From Bacteroidota bacterium (GTDB taxonomy: Bacteria > Bacteroidota > Bacteroidia > CAIKAF01): 64,000 bases of DNA. A program made the position numbers and the translations under genes. Within the stretch, counting starts at the first letter, position 1; the number at the start of each line of letters is the position of its first letter. The stretch lies in contig VGMT01000011.1 in the NCBI GenBank assembly GCA_016866335.1, positions 1-64,000 of the forward strand, given 5' to 3'. Under the pieces are notes generated by a model. That model did no database searches. It saw only the letters and a program-made list of their open reading frames with translations, and was not told where the DNA came from. Shown here one piece after another: positions 1-7,162 of the stretch.

Positions 1-30
1 ATGAAATTCGAGTTGTTTGATGAAATGTGT

Positions 31-200
31 TGGCCGGCGCCCCGGGCGAACCGGCACAAGGCGCATTCAAGGCCAATGGGATGTGCGAGCTGCGGAGGCC
101 CGACTTTAGGAGGGACCCCGCAAAGCCGGACAGCCCAAGGCCTTGAAAAGCCGCCTACAGGTGAGCACGGGATTAGCGCCCAAAAAAACAAAAAAAGGAA
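31..200 (+). repeat. GC-rich intergenic hairpin element, copy A
   Basis: First of eight related GC-rich intergenic elements in this window. The core at about 91-122 reads GCGGAGGCCC, then a short loop containing GACTTTAGGA, then GGGACCCCGC, so GCGG pairs with CCGC and CCC with GGG. This copy is more divergent at its 5' end and lacks a clear GGGATTG box. Its 3' side carries AGCCGCC and ends in CGCCC followed by an A-rich run. It lies a few bases beyond the carA stop codon, pointing towards it. Confidence 0.7.
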
Positions 201-205
201 CCCCT

Positions 206-1306
206 TTACAGCTGCTGAATGAACTGCTGGAACAGGTATCGGGAGTCGTGCGGGCCTGGGGCGGCCTCGGGGTGGTACTGCACCGAAAAAACCGGCAAAT
301 GCTTGTGGCGCATGCCCGCCACGGTGCCGTCGTTCAGGTGCTGGTGGGTGAGCTCCATGTCGGGATGCTGCTGCAGGCTTTCCATATCTACCGCAAACCC
401 GTGGTTTTGCGAGGTAATTTCGCCCTTTCCACTGCTTAAATTCAGCACAGGATGGTTTACTCCGTGGTGCCCATTCTTCATTTTAAAGGTCTTTAGGCCC
501 ATGGACAGCCCAATGATTTGATGCCCAAGGCAGATGCCAAAAACCGGCTTTTTTAATTGTATAATTCTCTTGGTCAGTTCAATAGCATCGGTGAGTGGTT
601 CGGGGTCGCCCGGTCCGTTGCTCAGCAAAAAGCCGTCGGGATTCCAGGCCAGCAGCGTTTCAAGGGAGGTGCTGCTGTGGAACAGCTGAACTTCGATTCC
701 GGCTTGGGCCAACAAACGGGCCATAGAATCTTTGAATCCGAAATCGATTAGGGCCACGCGTTTTCCGGTGGGGCTGGGGTAGGTAGTGGGCCCGGATACG
801 CCGGCCTGTGTTCCCAAGGCTTGACCGCTCATGCTGGGAGTGGAAGCCAGCAATGCGCGGGCCTGGTCTAAATCCATGTTGTTGGTACTGAGCAGGGCGT
901 TCATGCTTCCGCCGCTGCGCATTTTTTGCACCAGTTTTCGGGTGTCGATGTTGTGCAGTACGGGGACACCGGCCAGACAAAGCCAGTCGTTTAGTGGGAT
1001 GCAGCTGGGGCGGTCGCCGGGGGCATTGTCCGAATAATTGCGGCAAACCAAAGCCTGAAGGGTGGGCGAGGGGCTTTCTTGTTCTTCATGTAAGGTTGCG
1101 TAGTTTCCGATGTGTGGGGAGGTCATCACCAGAATTTGCCCACCGTATGAGGGGTCAGAAAAGGTTTCTTGGTAGCCCGCCATGGCAGTATTGAAGCATA
1201 TTTCGCCGGTTTTTGTGAGGCTGGCACCGGCGGCCAAGCCATAAAAAACGCTGCCGTCTTCCAGCAGTAAAAACCCGGTATTTTGCTTCAAGGTGTCCGT
1301 ATTCAT
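206..1306 (-). CDS. carA: Carbamoyl-phosphate synthase small subunit (glutaminase)
   Basis: Glutamine amidotransferase subunit of carbamoyl-phosphate synthase. It hydrolyses glutamine and channels ammonia to the large subunit for arginine and pyrimidine synthesis in the cytoplasm. The 366-residue length is typical. The N-terminal CPSase small-chain domain (GEICFNTAMAGYQE) is followed by a class I glutaminase domain with the nucleophile elbow GICLGHQ (Cys259) and the YHPE motif (His345, Glu347), so the full triad is present. carB is not in this window. The gene is transcribed alone, with hairpin element A just past its stop and element B upstream of it. Confidence 0.97.
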   Translation of the reverse strand: MNTDTLKQNTGFLLLEDGSVFYGLAAGASLTKTGEICFNTAMAGYQETFSDPSYGGQILVMTSPHIGNYATLHEEQESPSPTLQALVCRNYSDNAPGDRPSCIPLNDWLCLAGVPVLHNIDTRKLVQKMRSGGSMNALLSTNNMDLDQARALLASTPSMSGQALGTQAGVSGPTTYPSPTGKRVALIDFGFKDSMARLLAQAGIEVQLFHSSTSLETLLAWNPDGFLLSNGPGDPEPLTDAIELTKRIIQLKKPVFGICLGHQIIGLSMGLKTFKMKNGHHGVNHPVLNLSSGKGEITSQNHGFAVDMESLQQHPDMELTHQHLNDGTVAGMRHKHLPVFSVQYHPEAAPGPHDSRYLFQQFIQQL

Positions 1307-1483
1307 TCTGAATTGCGCGAGCTAAGTTAACTAGGCACTTTGTTTGTTTTTAGAAGGGTTGTGGCAATTTGGAATTAAAAGCCGATTCCGTGCTGAAAAA
1401 AAACAATGTGGTGTGCAAAAGTAAGAAATGCTTTGAAAATTGTGGGTTTAGGAACTTGGTTTTGGAGGCGGGTTTCGGATTGG

Positions 1484-1634
1484 GGTTTCTGGGGCGGCAG
1501 CCGGGCTTTCCGCACTACTCCGCAGGTACCGAAAGTCTGGCCCAGCTGGTTTGCGGGGGCTCCTAACCTCACCTCCGCACCTAGCGGGCCAGGCTTCGGC
1601 ACCTTTGCGGGGTAGTTGCGTCAATCCCTGCCGC
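1484..1634 (-). repeat. GC-rich intergenic hairpin element, copy B
   Basis: Element of the same family, on the minus strand. In its own orientation it begins GCGGCAGGGATTG, has the core GCGGAGG..TTAGGAGCCCCCGC and ends GCCGCCCC. It is very similar to copy D (14316-14470). Arms such as GGTGCCGAA and TTCGGTACC can pair across the core. The rest of the 500-base gap between carA and the PIN toxin gene (1307-1809) holds no gene that I can support. A 7-bp inverted repeat TCCGTTT/AAACGGA lies near 1782-1805, just past the toxin stop. Confidence 0.8.
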
Positions 1635-1809
1635 AGCTCCTGCCGCTTAGGGCGGACCAGTACGTACGTTTATCACAGCATTGCGTCTGCCTTTTCGTGG
1701 TGGTTTTAAGAATTATGGATTGCAAACGCAGTTGGAATTGAAGCTTGGGGCTGTTGGGGGCAGGTGGCATTCTAAACAAATCCGTTTAAAAATGGATAAT
1801 TCAAACGGA

Positions 1810-2223
1810 CTATAATTTTAAGCACATTTCATCAGGAGTTAGAACAGCAATTTCGCTTGTTTTAAAATCCTTTTTATTTCTAGTTACGATGCAATTGATT
1901 CCGGTAATTGAAGAGGCACAAAGAATTTGCACCGCGTCCTCAAAGTCTTTATGACTTGATCGTAAACCCTTTTTTAGGATATCTAAATTGACCGGAACCA
2001 CCTCAATAAAATCAAAAAGGTTAAATAGTATATCTCTAAGTTCTTTTTCCTCAACAAATTTTTTCAAAAGATAATGCGTTGTTGAAATTGAATGTGAAGA
2101 TGAGTAAAGTTGGGTTTTGTGTTCCTCTGCACTTTTGAAAATTTCAATGGCATGTTTGCTGAACGGCTTTCTGTCGGCGATTAAATCGACTAGAATATTC
2201 GTGTCGAGAAATACCTTTGTCAT
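1810..2223 (-). CDS. PIN-domain toxin (VapC-like ribonuclease)
   Basis: Probable toxin of a type II toxin-antitoxin pair, 137 residues, expected to act as a Mg-dependent RNase in the cytoplasm. The sequence shows PIN-fold landmarks. These are FLDTNILVDL at the N-terminus with the first acidic residue (Asp7), a central acidic patch KDFEDAVQ, and IVTRNKKDF near the C-terminus, where the last metal-binding Asp of the family lies. Its ATG overlaps the stop of the upstream antitoxin gene by four bases (ATGA), so the pair is translationally coupled. The AT-rich composition contrasts with the neighbouring carA and suggests horizontal acquisition. The target RNA cannot be told from sequence. Confidence 0.85.
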   Translation of the reverse strand: MTKVFLDTNILVDLIADRKPFSKHAIEIFKSAEEHKTQLYSSSHSISTTHYLLKKFVEEKELRDILFNLFDFIEVVPVNLDILKKGLRSSHKDFEDAVQILCASSITGINCIVTRNKKDFKTSEIAVLTPDEMCLKL

Positions 2224-2465
2224 TTTAGGTGCTTCTTTTCAATCGCCGAGCGCAATTCTTTCTTCTCATCAAAATCTTCAGGTAGTTTAACCGAACCGAC
2301 TAGCTTCTGGAGTTTTGGAGACAAGTCCGTATTGTTGTTTTCCTCTGTAATGGTTTCAAGATAATTTTCAATCAATTCAGATAGACTTCTTCCTGTTCTT
2401 TTTGCATACGATTTAGCTCTTTCAATGACCGTCATTTCTACCGTCAATGTAAGTTTGGTTGTCAT
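2220..2465 (-). CDS. DUF6364-type antitoxin (ribbon-helix-helix-like)
   Basis: Small 81-residue protein encoded directly upstream of the PIN toxin. The N-terminal half, with TKLTLTVEMTVIERAKSYAKRTGRSLSELIENY, looks like a ribbon-helix-helix DNA-binding unit (a short beta strand and then two helices), as found in DUF6364 antitoxins. The charged C-terminal tail would be the toxin-neutralising part. Gene order antitoxin-toxin with an ATGA overlap is the VapBC arrangement. A promoter with a good TAnnTTTG box sits 18 bases upstream, and the repeated ACGTATC between promoter and start is a plausible autoregulatory operator. The family name is my recognition from sequence and has not been checked by a search. 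Confidence 0.8.
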   Translation of the reverse strand: MTTKLTLTVEMTVIERAKSYAKRTGRSLSELIENYLETITEENNNTDLSPKLQKLVGSVKLPEDFDEKKELRSAIEKKHLK

Positions 2466-2482
2466 GATACGTGTTATTTATT

Positions 2483-2514
2483 CAAAGATACGTATTGGGG
2501 GTTTGATTTGCAAA
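2483..2514 (-). promoter_or_regulatory. Promoter of the DUF6364/PIN toxin-antitoxin operon
   Basis: On the minus strand a TTTG element (2511-2514) is followed after 20 bases by TATCTTTG (2483-2490). This matches the Bacteroidota consensus TTTG-N19-21-TAnnTTTG. The palindrome ATACGTAT overlaps the start of the -7 box, and ACGTATC recurs just before the start codon, so this may also be the antitoxin binding site. Confidence 0.7.
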
Positions 2515-2618
2515 TGAATGTCTTTAAATTCACCTCGTAGTGTTTGTGGCTGACCAATTTAATACGCTAAATACATAGGATGAATTTTTGCATAGATATT
2601 TACCTTGGCACCCAAAGG

Positions 2619-2647
2619 CCTGCCCCTTCGCATTTTTATAGGGCAGG
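2619..2647. other. Hairpin in the gap between two toxin-antitoxin modules
   Basis: CCTGCCC (2619-2625) and GGGCAGG (2641-2647) can form a 7-bp stem with a 15-base loop. There is no U-tract on either side, so it does not look like a standard terminator. The following stretch contains GTTAAGCGC and the palindrome GGCATGCC. No gene is supported between 2466 and 2706. It may be a cassette boundary or the remnant of the event that brought in the modules. Confidence 0.35.
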
Positions 2648-2706
2648 TTAAGCGCTTCATCTGGCATGCCTCCAAACGCAGAGTATGTGTTCGGTTTTCC
2701 TTTCTG

Positions 2707-3033
2707 TCAGGCGAGTTTTACAAAGTTGCCTTCGAGTTTCACGTTGAAGTTTATTTCAGCTTTTAGGGCCTTAAACACTTTCAAAATAGTGTCAATTGTC
2801 GCACTGTTGGCACTGCTTTCAAGTTTAGAGATTTGAGCTTTTTGAACACCTACTATTCGTCCAAGTTCTTCTTGTGTTAAGTTTCTTTCCTGTCTTGCTG
2901 CTTTAATCATCTTTCCTAAAACGTCCATTCGAAGTTCATATTCATAGTCGTCGCGCTCTTTTGTTCCAACTTTGCCGATATACTTATCTTTCATCTCGGC
3001 AAGTGAGTAGGTCTTTAATTCTTTGGTTGCCAT
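2707..3033 (-). CDS. higA: XRE-family antitoxin, HigA-like
   Basis: 108-residue helix-turn-helix protein encoded second in a toxin-first operon. The Cro/C1-type HTH occupies roughly residues 36-90 (GKMIKAARQERNLTQEELG, then VGVQKAQISKLE). The N-terminal 35 residues probably contact the toxin. It starts 12 bases after the toxin stop. In HigBA systems the HTH antitoxin neutralises HigB and represses the operon. A perfect 9-2-9 palindrome in the operon promoter (3416-3435) is the likely binding site. Confidence 0.85.
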   Translation of the reverse strand: MATKELKTYSLAEMKDKYIGKVGTKERDDYEYELRMDVLGKMIKAARQERNLTQEELGRIVGVQKAQISKLESSANSATIDTILKVFKALKAEINFNVKLEGNFVKLA

Positions 3034-3045
3034 ATGATTGCTTTT

Positions 3046-3378
3046 TTATTTGTTCTTAAAATAGTTGTCTCTGAGTCTTACTGCCCGGTCAATTTCCTTT
3101 GCCGAGACTTTATCAACTTTTTTAATGAAACCATGGGTCGCTATTACCAACGTTTCTTTGTTATCGGTCTTGCCCCAAAATGCTAGAAGTCTGATTTGAA
3201 GACCAGCGAACATTGTCCGTAACTCCCAAATGTCATTGTTCAGTTTCTTAAAAAGTTTTGGGTCATTTGTCTGTTCAGCAAGGTCAATATTGTAAAAGAC
3301 TTTTTTGGTTGCCTTTGGGTCGAGTTGCGAGATGAATTCGTCCGCTTCAACTAAAAATATTGTCTTAAAAAATCTCAT
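3046..3378 (-). CDS. higB: HigB-like toxin (RelE superfamily, Gp49 type)
   Basis: 110-residue protein with the fold landmarks of the phage-derived Gp49/HigB family. These include KKLNNDIWELRTMFAGLQIRLLAFW, typical of the ELR..Y/F..RI.Y core strand, and an ATHGFIKK motif where the family has the H.F.KK catalytic or RNA-contact strand. It would inhibit translation by cutting ribosome-bound mRNA. Toxin before antitoxin is the HigBA order. Together with the PIN pair next door it forms a 1.6-kb AT-rich defence or addiction patch that stands out from its surroundings. Confidence 0.85.
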   Translation of the reverse strand: MRFFKTIFLVEADEFISQLDPKATKKVFYNIDLAEQTNDPKLFKKLNNDIWELRTMFAGLQIRLLAFWGKTDNKETLVIATHGFIKKVDKVSAKEIDRAVRLRDNYFKNK

Positions 3379-3402
3379 TCAATACTGCCTTGCTTAATGC
3401 CT

Positions 3403-3410
3403 TAAAGATA
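3403..3410 (-). promoter_or_regulatory. Putative -7 box of the higBA promoter
   Basis: TATCTTTA on the minus strand lies 25 bases upstream of the higB start and directly downstream of the 20-bp palindrome at 3416-3435. It matches TAnnTTT(G/A). The spacing to a TTG further upstream is about 23 bases, slightly long. Confidence 0.55.
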
Positions 3411-3415
3411 CCAAA

Positions 3416-3435
3416 TGTTTCTATAAATAGAAACA
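3416..3435. promoter_or_regulatory. Perfect palindrome, probable HigA operator
   Basis: TGTTTCTATAAATAGAAACA is a perfect inverted repeat with 9-base arms. It sits between the -33 and -7 regions of the higBA promoter, where a repressor dimer would block RNA polymerase. HigA antitoxins are known to repress their own operon by binding such sites; assigning this site to HigA is inference. Confidence 0.7.
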
Positions 3436-3664
3436 AAATTTTCAAATTTTACGAATAACCTAAAATTTGACTGAAATGACATGGATTAAATATACGCAAT
3501 CCAAATTATGGGTATAAATCGCAAAACGCGATCGACCAACATTCCGTAAAACCGCAATGATAAAGAACCCCAAAAGGCACACATATGAGTTGGCCGCAAA
3601 ATCAACCTTTGCAAACGGCTATACGCGTATTGCCAATCTAAAACGCTCGATTCGTTGAGTGGTT

Positions 3665-3815
3665 TGCGGCAGGGATTGAACCGGTTTGCCCGCAAGGGTG
3701 GCGAGGTCTGGGCCGCGCGGCGCGGAGGCGACTTTAGGAGCCCACGCAAGCCCGCTGGACCAGCCCCCGGCAACCGCGGACAACCGGAGAAAGCCCGCAG
3801 CCGCCCAAAAAAACA
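3665..3815 (+). repeat. GC-rich intergenic hairpin element, copy C
   Basis: Plus-oriented copy: GCGGCAGGGATTG at the start, the core GCGGAGGCGACTTTAGGAG with its closing C-rich arm in the middle, and GAAAGCCCGCAGCCGCCC at the end followed by an A-rich run. The terminal GCGGC and GCCGC can pair. It lies in the divergent gap between higB and the ABC ATPase gene. The remainder of that gap (3486-3660 and 3816-3930) shows no supported gene; the open frames across the repeat are composition artefacts. Confidence 0.8.
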
Positions 3816-3934
3816 AAGGCAAACGGCTTGCAAACCTCATTCAAATGCCTGCATTTCGCTTTTTTAAGAGTCGGCGGCCCCTGCGTTTCTGTATCATTTT
3901 GTAAACTTGTGCAAAACCTCGGCAGCCTTTGACT

Positions 3935-4648
3935 ATGGAAGTGATACGTACGCTAAAATTGACCCGGAATTTTGTGCTGGGAAAGGAACTTATCCATGTT
4001 TTGAAAGGCATTGATATTCAGATACAAAAGAACGAATATGTGGCTTTTATGGGCCCTTCGGGATCTGGAAAATCGACCTTTATGAACATTATTGGCTGCC
4101 TGGATTCGCTCACGGCCGGCGAATACCGGCTGAACGGCACCAATGTGGCGGGACTGAACGACAATCAACTGGCCGAAATTCGGAACAAAGAAATCGGGTT
4201 TATTTTTCAGACCTTCAATCTAATGGCGAGGTATTCGGCCCTAGAGAATGTGGCCTTGCCCTTAATTTACGCGGGTGTGCCGAAAGCCGAACGGCTGAGG
4301 CGCGCCAAGGAAGTTTTGGAACAGGTGGGGCTGGGCGACCGCATGAAGCACAAACCCAATGAATTGTCGGGTGGGCAAAGGCAGCGCGTAGCTGTGGCCC
4401 GTGCCTTGGTTAACAATCCCACCATTTTGTTGGCCGATGAGCCAACCGGAAACCTGGATACCAAAACCTCGTACGAAATCATGGGTTTGTTCGAAGAACT
4501 TCACAAAAAAGGGAATACCATTATTTTGGTAACCCACGAAGAAGACATTGCCCGGCATTCAACCCGCATTGTGCGCCTGCGCGATGGATTGATTGAATCG
4601 GACACACCCAACACACCTGTAACCCTAAGCATACCTGAGGAAGCATGA
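3935..4648 (+). CDS. ABC transporter ATP-binding protein (LolD/MacB type)
   Basis: Cytoplasmic ATPase of the MacB/LolD/FtsE group, 237 residues, expected to drive a MacB-type permease in lipoprotein or efflux transport. It shows the Walker A motif GPSGSGKST, the Q-loop FIFQTFNL, the signature [15 protein letters not shown], the Walker B motif [12 protein letters not shown] and the H-loop VTHE. I place the start at the ATG at 3935, because the in-frame alternative six bases upstream is a TTG. The gene overlaps the next one by ATGA. No permease is adjacent; a MacB-like permease lies at 51963-53210, but pairing the two is only a possibility. Confidence 0.93.
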   Translation: MEVIRTLKLTRNFVLGKELIHVLKGIDIQIQKNEYVAFMGPSGSGKSTFMNIIGCLDSLTAGEYRLNGTNVAGLNDNQLAEIRNKEIGFIFQTFNLMARYSALENVALPLIYAGVPKAERLRRAKEVLEQVGLGDRMKHKPNELSGGQRQRVAVARALVNNPTILLADEPTGNLDTKTSYEIMGLFEELHKKGNTIILVTHEEDIARHSTRIVRLRDGLIESDTPNTPVTLSIPEEA

Positions 4649-5190
4649 AAATTTACACCAAAACCGGAGATTCGGGTACGACGGCCTTGTTTGGCGGAGC
4701 ACGGGTTCCCAAGCACCACATCCGTATTGAAAGCTACGGTACCTTAGACGAGCTGAATTCGGCCCTGGGATTGCTGCGCAGCGGCGGAGTTCCCGGCGAT
4801 TTGGACGGTTTTTTAATGGGTGTACAGCAAGACTTGTTTGTATTGGGGTCGCATTTGGCGGCCGAACCGGGCAAAGAGCATGGGTATTTGCCTGAACTGG
4901 AGGTGGGAGCTGTGGAGAGTATAGAGCAAGAGATTGATGCAATGGAAGCGGTGTTGCCTGCGTTAAAGAATTTTATTTTGCCTGGAGGACACAGTTTGGC
5001 GGCTCAGGCCCATGTGTGCCGGTGCATTTGCCGCCGTGCTGAACGCTTGGTTTGCCATTTGGCCGAATTGGAAACGACTCCTCCGGAAATTGTACGCTAC
5101 TTGAATCGGTTGTCGGACTATTTTTTTGTGTTGGCCAGGACCTTGAACTCGCGTATGGGAATAGGGGATGTGGAGTGGAAGCGGACGTAG
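4645..5190 (+). CDS. Cob(I)alamin adenosyltransferase, PduO type
   Basis: Transfers adenosyl from ATP to cob(I)alamin to make coenzyme B12. The 181-residue length fits the PduO class. The N-terminal [18 protein letters not shown] is the ATP-binding motif of this class, [11 protein letters not shown] follows, and [13 protein letters not shown] with [14 protein letters not shown] forms the C-terminal helices that bind cobalamin. The start overlaps the ABC ATPase stop (ATGA), so the two are co-transcribed. No cobalamin riboswitch is visible upstream. Confidence 0.93.
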   Translation: MKIYTKTGDSGTTALFGGARVPKHHIRIESYGTLDELNSALGLLRSGGVPGDLDGFLMGVQQDLFVLGSHLAAEPGKEHGYLPELEVGAVESIEQEIDAMEAVLPALKNFILPGGHSLAAQAHVCRCICRRAERLVCHLAELETTPPEIVRYLNRLSDYFFVLARTLNSRMGIGDVEWKRT

Positions 5191-5224
5191 GGATTGTAGG
5201 CGGTGTTTAGGCTTCGCCAATTCA

Positions 5225-6004
5225 CTACACCCAAATTTCCATTCCATCTACCGCCAAGGCAACCGAATCGGGCAAGGATTGGCTCACCGACTGGTGCGGG
5301 CCTAGGTAATGCGATATGTGAGTAAAATAGGTTTGGTCGGCGGCAATGTAGGCAGCTACGTTTAAGGCTTCGGTCAGGTTGAAATGCGAAACGTGGGGAG
5401 CAATTCTCAAGGCGTTTAATACTAGAACCTTGCTTCCCTTTGCTTTTTCCAACTCGGCCGGTTCTATGGAGTTTGCATCGGTAATGTAGGTTAAATCTCC
5501 AACCCGAAAGCCAAACACCGGCAGCCTATGGTGCAATACCTGTATGGGAGTAAATTCCAAATCGCCCACCATAAACGGTTTATTTTCAATGCGTCGAAAC
5601 TCCAAATTGGGAACACCCGGGTATTTATGCTCGGCAAAGGCATAATGAAACTCCCGCCTCAAGGCCGTTTCAACTTGGGCCGTACAGTACAAGGGCATGT
5701 CTTGCTGTTGCTTGAAATTAAAGGCACGAACATCGTCCAAACCCGCCACGTGGTCTTTGTGTTCATGGGTAAAAACCACCGCATCCAACCGATTGGGCTT
5801 TGCCCTAAGCATTTGCTGCCTAAAATCCGGTCCGGTATCAATCACCACGGTGGTGGTTTCCGACTGAATCATGACGCTGCTGCGCAAGCGCTGATTGCGT
5901 GGGTCTTCGGATGTACATACTTCACACTGGCAAGCAATGACTGGTACGCCTTGCGAGGTTCCTGTTCCTAAAAAAGTAAGTCGAATGGAACCTGCCTGTG
6001 GCAT
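5225..6004 (-). CDS. MBL-fold metallohydrolase, PhnP-like
   Basis: Zinc-dependent hydrolase of the metallo-beta-lactamase superfamily, 259 residues, probably a cytoplasmic phosphodiesterase resembling PhnP or tRNase Z. Features are the N-terminal LTFLGTGTSQGVPV, a Cys cluster CQCEVC near residue 25-31 as in PhnP-like proteins, the metal motif HEHKDH around residue 97-102, a later GDLTYITDAN (metal-bridging Asp), and HISHYLG near the C-terminus. It is followed (in its direction) by a convergent boundary with the adenosyltransferase, and its start is four bases from the cysteine desulfurase stop, so the two share an operon. The substrate is unknown. Confidence 0.85.
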   Translation of the reverse strand: MPQAGSIRLTFLGTGTSQGVPVIACQCEVCTSEDPRNQRLRSSVMIQSETTTVVIDTGPDFRQQMLRAKPNRLDAVVFTHEHKDHVAGLDDVRAFNFKQQQDMPLYCTAQVETALRREFHYAFAEHKYPGVPNLEFRRIENKPFMVGDLEFTPIQVLHHRLPVFGFRVGDLTYITDANSIEPAELEKAKGSKVLVLNALRIAPHVSHFNLTEALNVAAYIAADQTYFTHISHYLGPHQSVSQSLPDSVALAVDGMEIWV

Positions 6005-6007
6005 TAT

Positions 6008-7156
6008 TTAAGCGTTTTGAACCAGGGGTTTCCAAATTTTTTGCAGGACCTCTAAGGCATAATCTACGTCTTCGATCTGGTTGTATCGGCTAAAGGAAAA
6101 GCGTATGGCCGGTCTGCCCTCTGGAGCTCCGATGTTCGACAAGACATGGCTGCCTTTTTGCGAGCCAGAGGAACAGGCGCTGCCACCTGAGGCTGAAATT
6201 CCATGGATGTCTAATTTCATTAAAAACATTTCGGCATCTGGGGTAGGGGGAAGGCTAACGTTCAAAACCGTGAATAAATCCGATTCCTCCATGCTTCCGT
6301 TGAATTCGCAATCGGGAAACAAGCGTTTTAGACCTTGGGACATTTTCATTTTAAGGGCGTAGATATGCTGCCGGTGTTCGTGCATTCCGTCGGTGGCAAG
6401 TTCAAGGGCCTTGGCCAGGGCTGCAATTCCATACAGGTTTTCGGTGCCAGCGCGCAAATTCCGTTCTTGGGCGCCTCCGGTGATGAGGGGTGAAATTTTT
6501 ACCCGATCTAGGTTTACATACAAAAAACCGATGCCTTTGGGGCCATGAAATTTATGGGCCGAGCAGGTGGCTAAATCTACCGGCAGGGCATCGAAATTCA
6601 ATTCGAAATGCCCCATGGTTTGCACGGTGTCGCTGTGAAACAGGGCGCCGTATTTTCGGCAGAGCTGCCCAACGGCCTGAAGGTCAATGGTGGTACCAAT
6701 TTCGTTGTTGGCATGCATTAGCGAAACCAAACAGCCCGGATTCTTTTGAAGGGCGGTTTCCAAATCTTCCAAGCTGTGGCGACCTAAACGGTCGGGTTTT
6801 AACCAGGTGGCGCTGACTTTTCCTTCGGTCGCCAACTCTTCAATGGTATGGGTTACGGCATGGTGTTCAATGGGCGAGGAAATCACATGTGAAATTCCCA
6901 TTTGAGCTATGGTTTGTCGAATGGCCATGTTGTCGGCCTCGGTTCCTCCGCTGGTGAAAAAGATTCGAGAGGGCTGGGTTCCGGTAAGCTCGGCAACTTT
7001 GCGTCGGGCTTTTTCTAAAATTGCCTTGGCTTCGCGTCCATGCCCGTGAATGGAAGAAGGGTTTCCAAAGCAGCTTTGCATCAATTCGGCAATTTCTTGA
7101 GCCACTTCAGCGGCTACGGGGGTGGTTGCCGCGTTGTCTAGGTATATTTTTTTCAT
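6008..7156 (-). CDS. Cysteine desulfurase (NifS/IscS family)
   Basis: PLP-dependent enzyme that removes sulfur from cysteine for Fe-S cluster or tRNA thiolation. The 382-residue protein has the PLP lysine in SAHKFHGPKG (Lys202) and the catalytic cysteine loop GGSACSSGS (Cys328), as in group I desulfurases. YLDNAATTPV marks the N-terminus. No IscU or SufE gene is adjacent, so the client pathway is not shown. It lies six bases downstream of glmM on the same strand and probably shares its transcript. Confidence 0.95.
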   Translation of the reverse strand: MKKIYLDNAATTPVAAEVAQEIAELMQSCFGNPSSIHGHGREAKAILEKARRKVAELTGTQPSRIFFTSGGTEADNMAIRQTIAQMGISHVISSPIEHHAVTHTIEELATEGKVSATWLKPDRLGRHSLEDLETALQKNPGCLVSLMHANNEIGTTIDLQAVGQLCRKYGALFHSDTVQTMGHFELNFDALPVDLATCSAHKFHGPKGIGFLYVNLDRVKISPLITGGAQERNLRAGTENLYGIAALAKALELATDGMHEHRQHIYALKMKMSQGLKRLFPDCEFNGSMEESDLFTVLNVSLPPTPDAEMFLMKLDIHGISASGGSACSSGSQKGSHVLSNIGAPEGRPAIRFSFSRYNQIEDVDYALEVLQKIWKPLVQNA

Positions 7157-7162
7157 GCGCTT

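Noticed and set aside
660-1046. Long open frame on the same strand as carA in another frame
   Set aside because: Shadow of carA: its composition (HPTKRLALSGRCP) is that of an out-of-frame GC-rich reading, and carA is intact and unmistakable there.
3486-3904. Several open frames on both strands between higB and the ABC ATPase gene
   Set aside because: They run through hairpin element C, have repeat-driven composition rich in Pro/Arg/Gly, and show no domain or start context.
4400-4650. Cobalamin riboswitch upstream of the adenosyltransferase
   Set aside because: The gene starts inside the ABC ATPase stop with no leader, and no B12-box-like sequence was seen.
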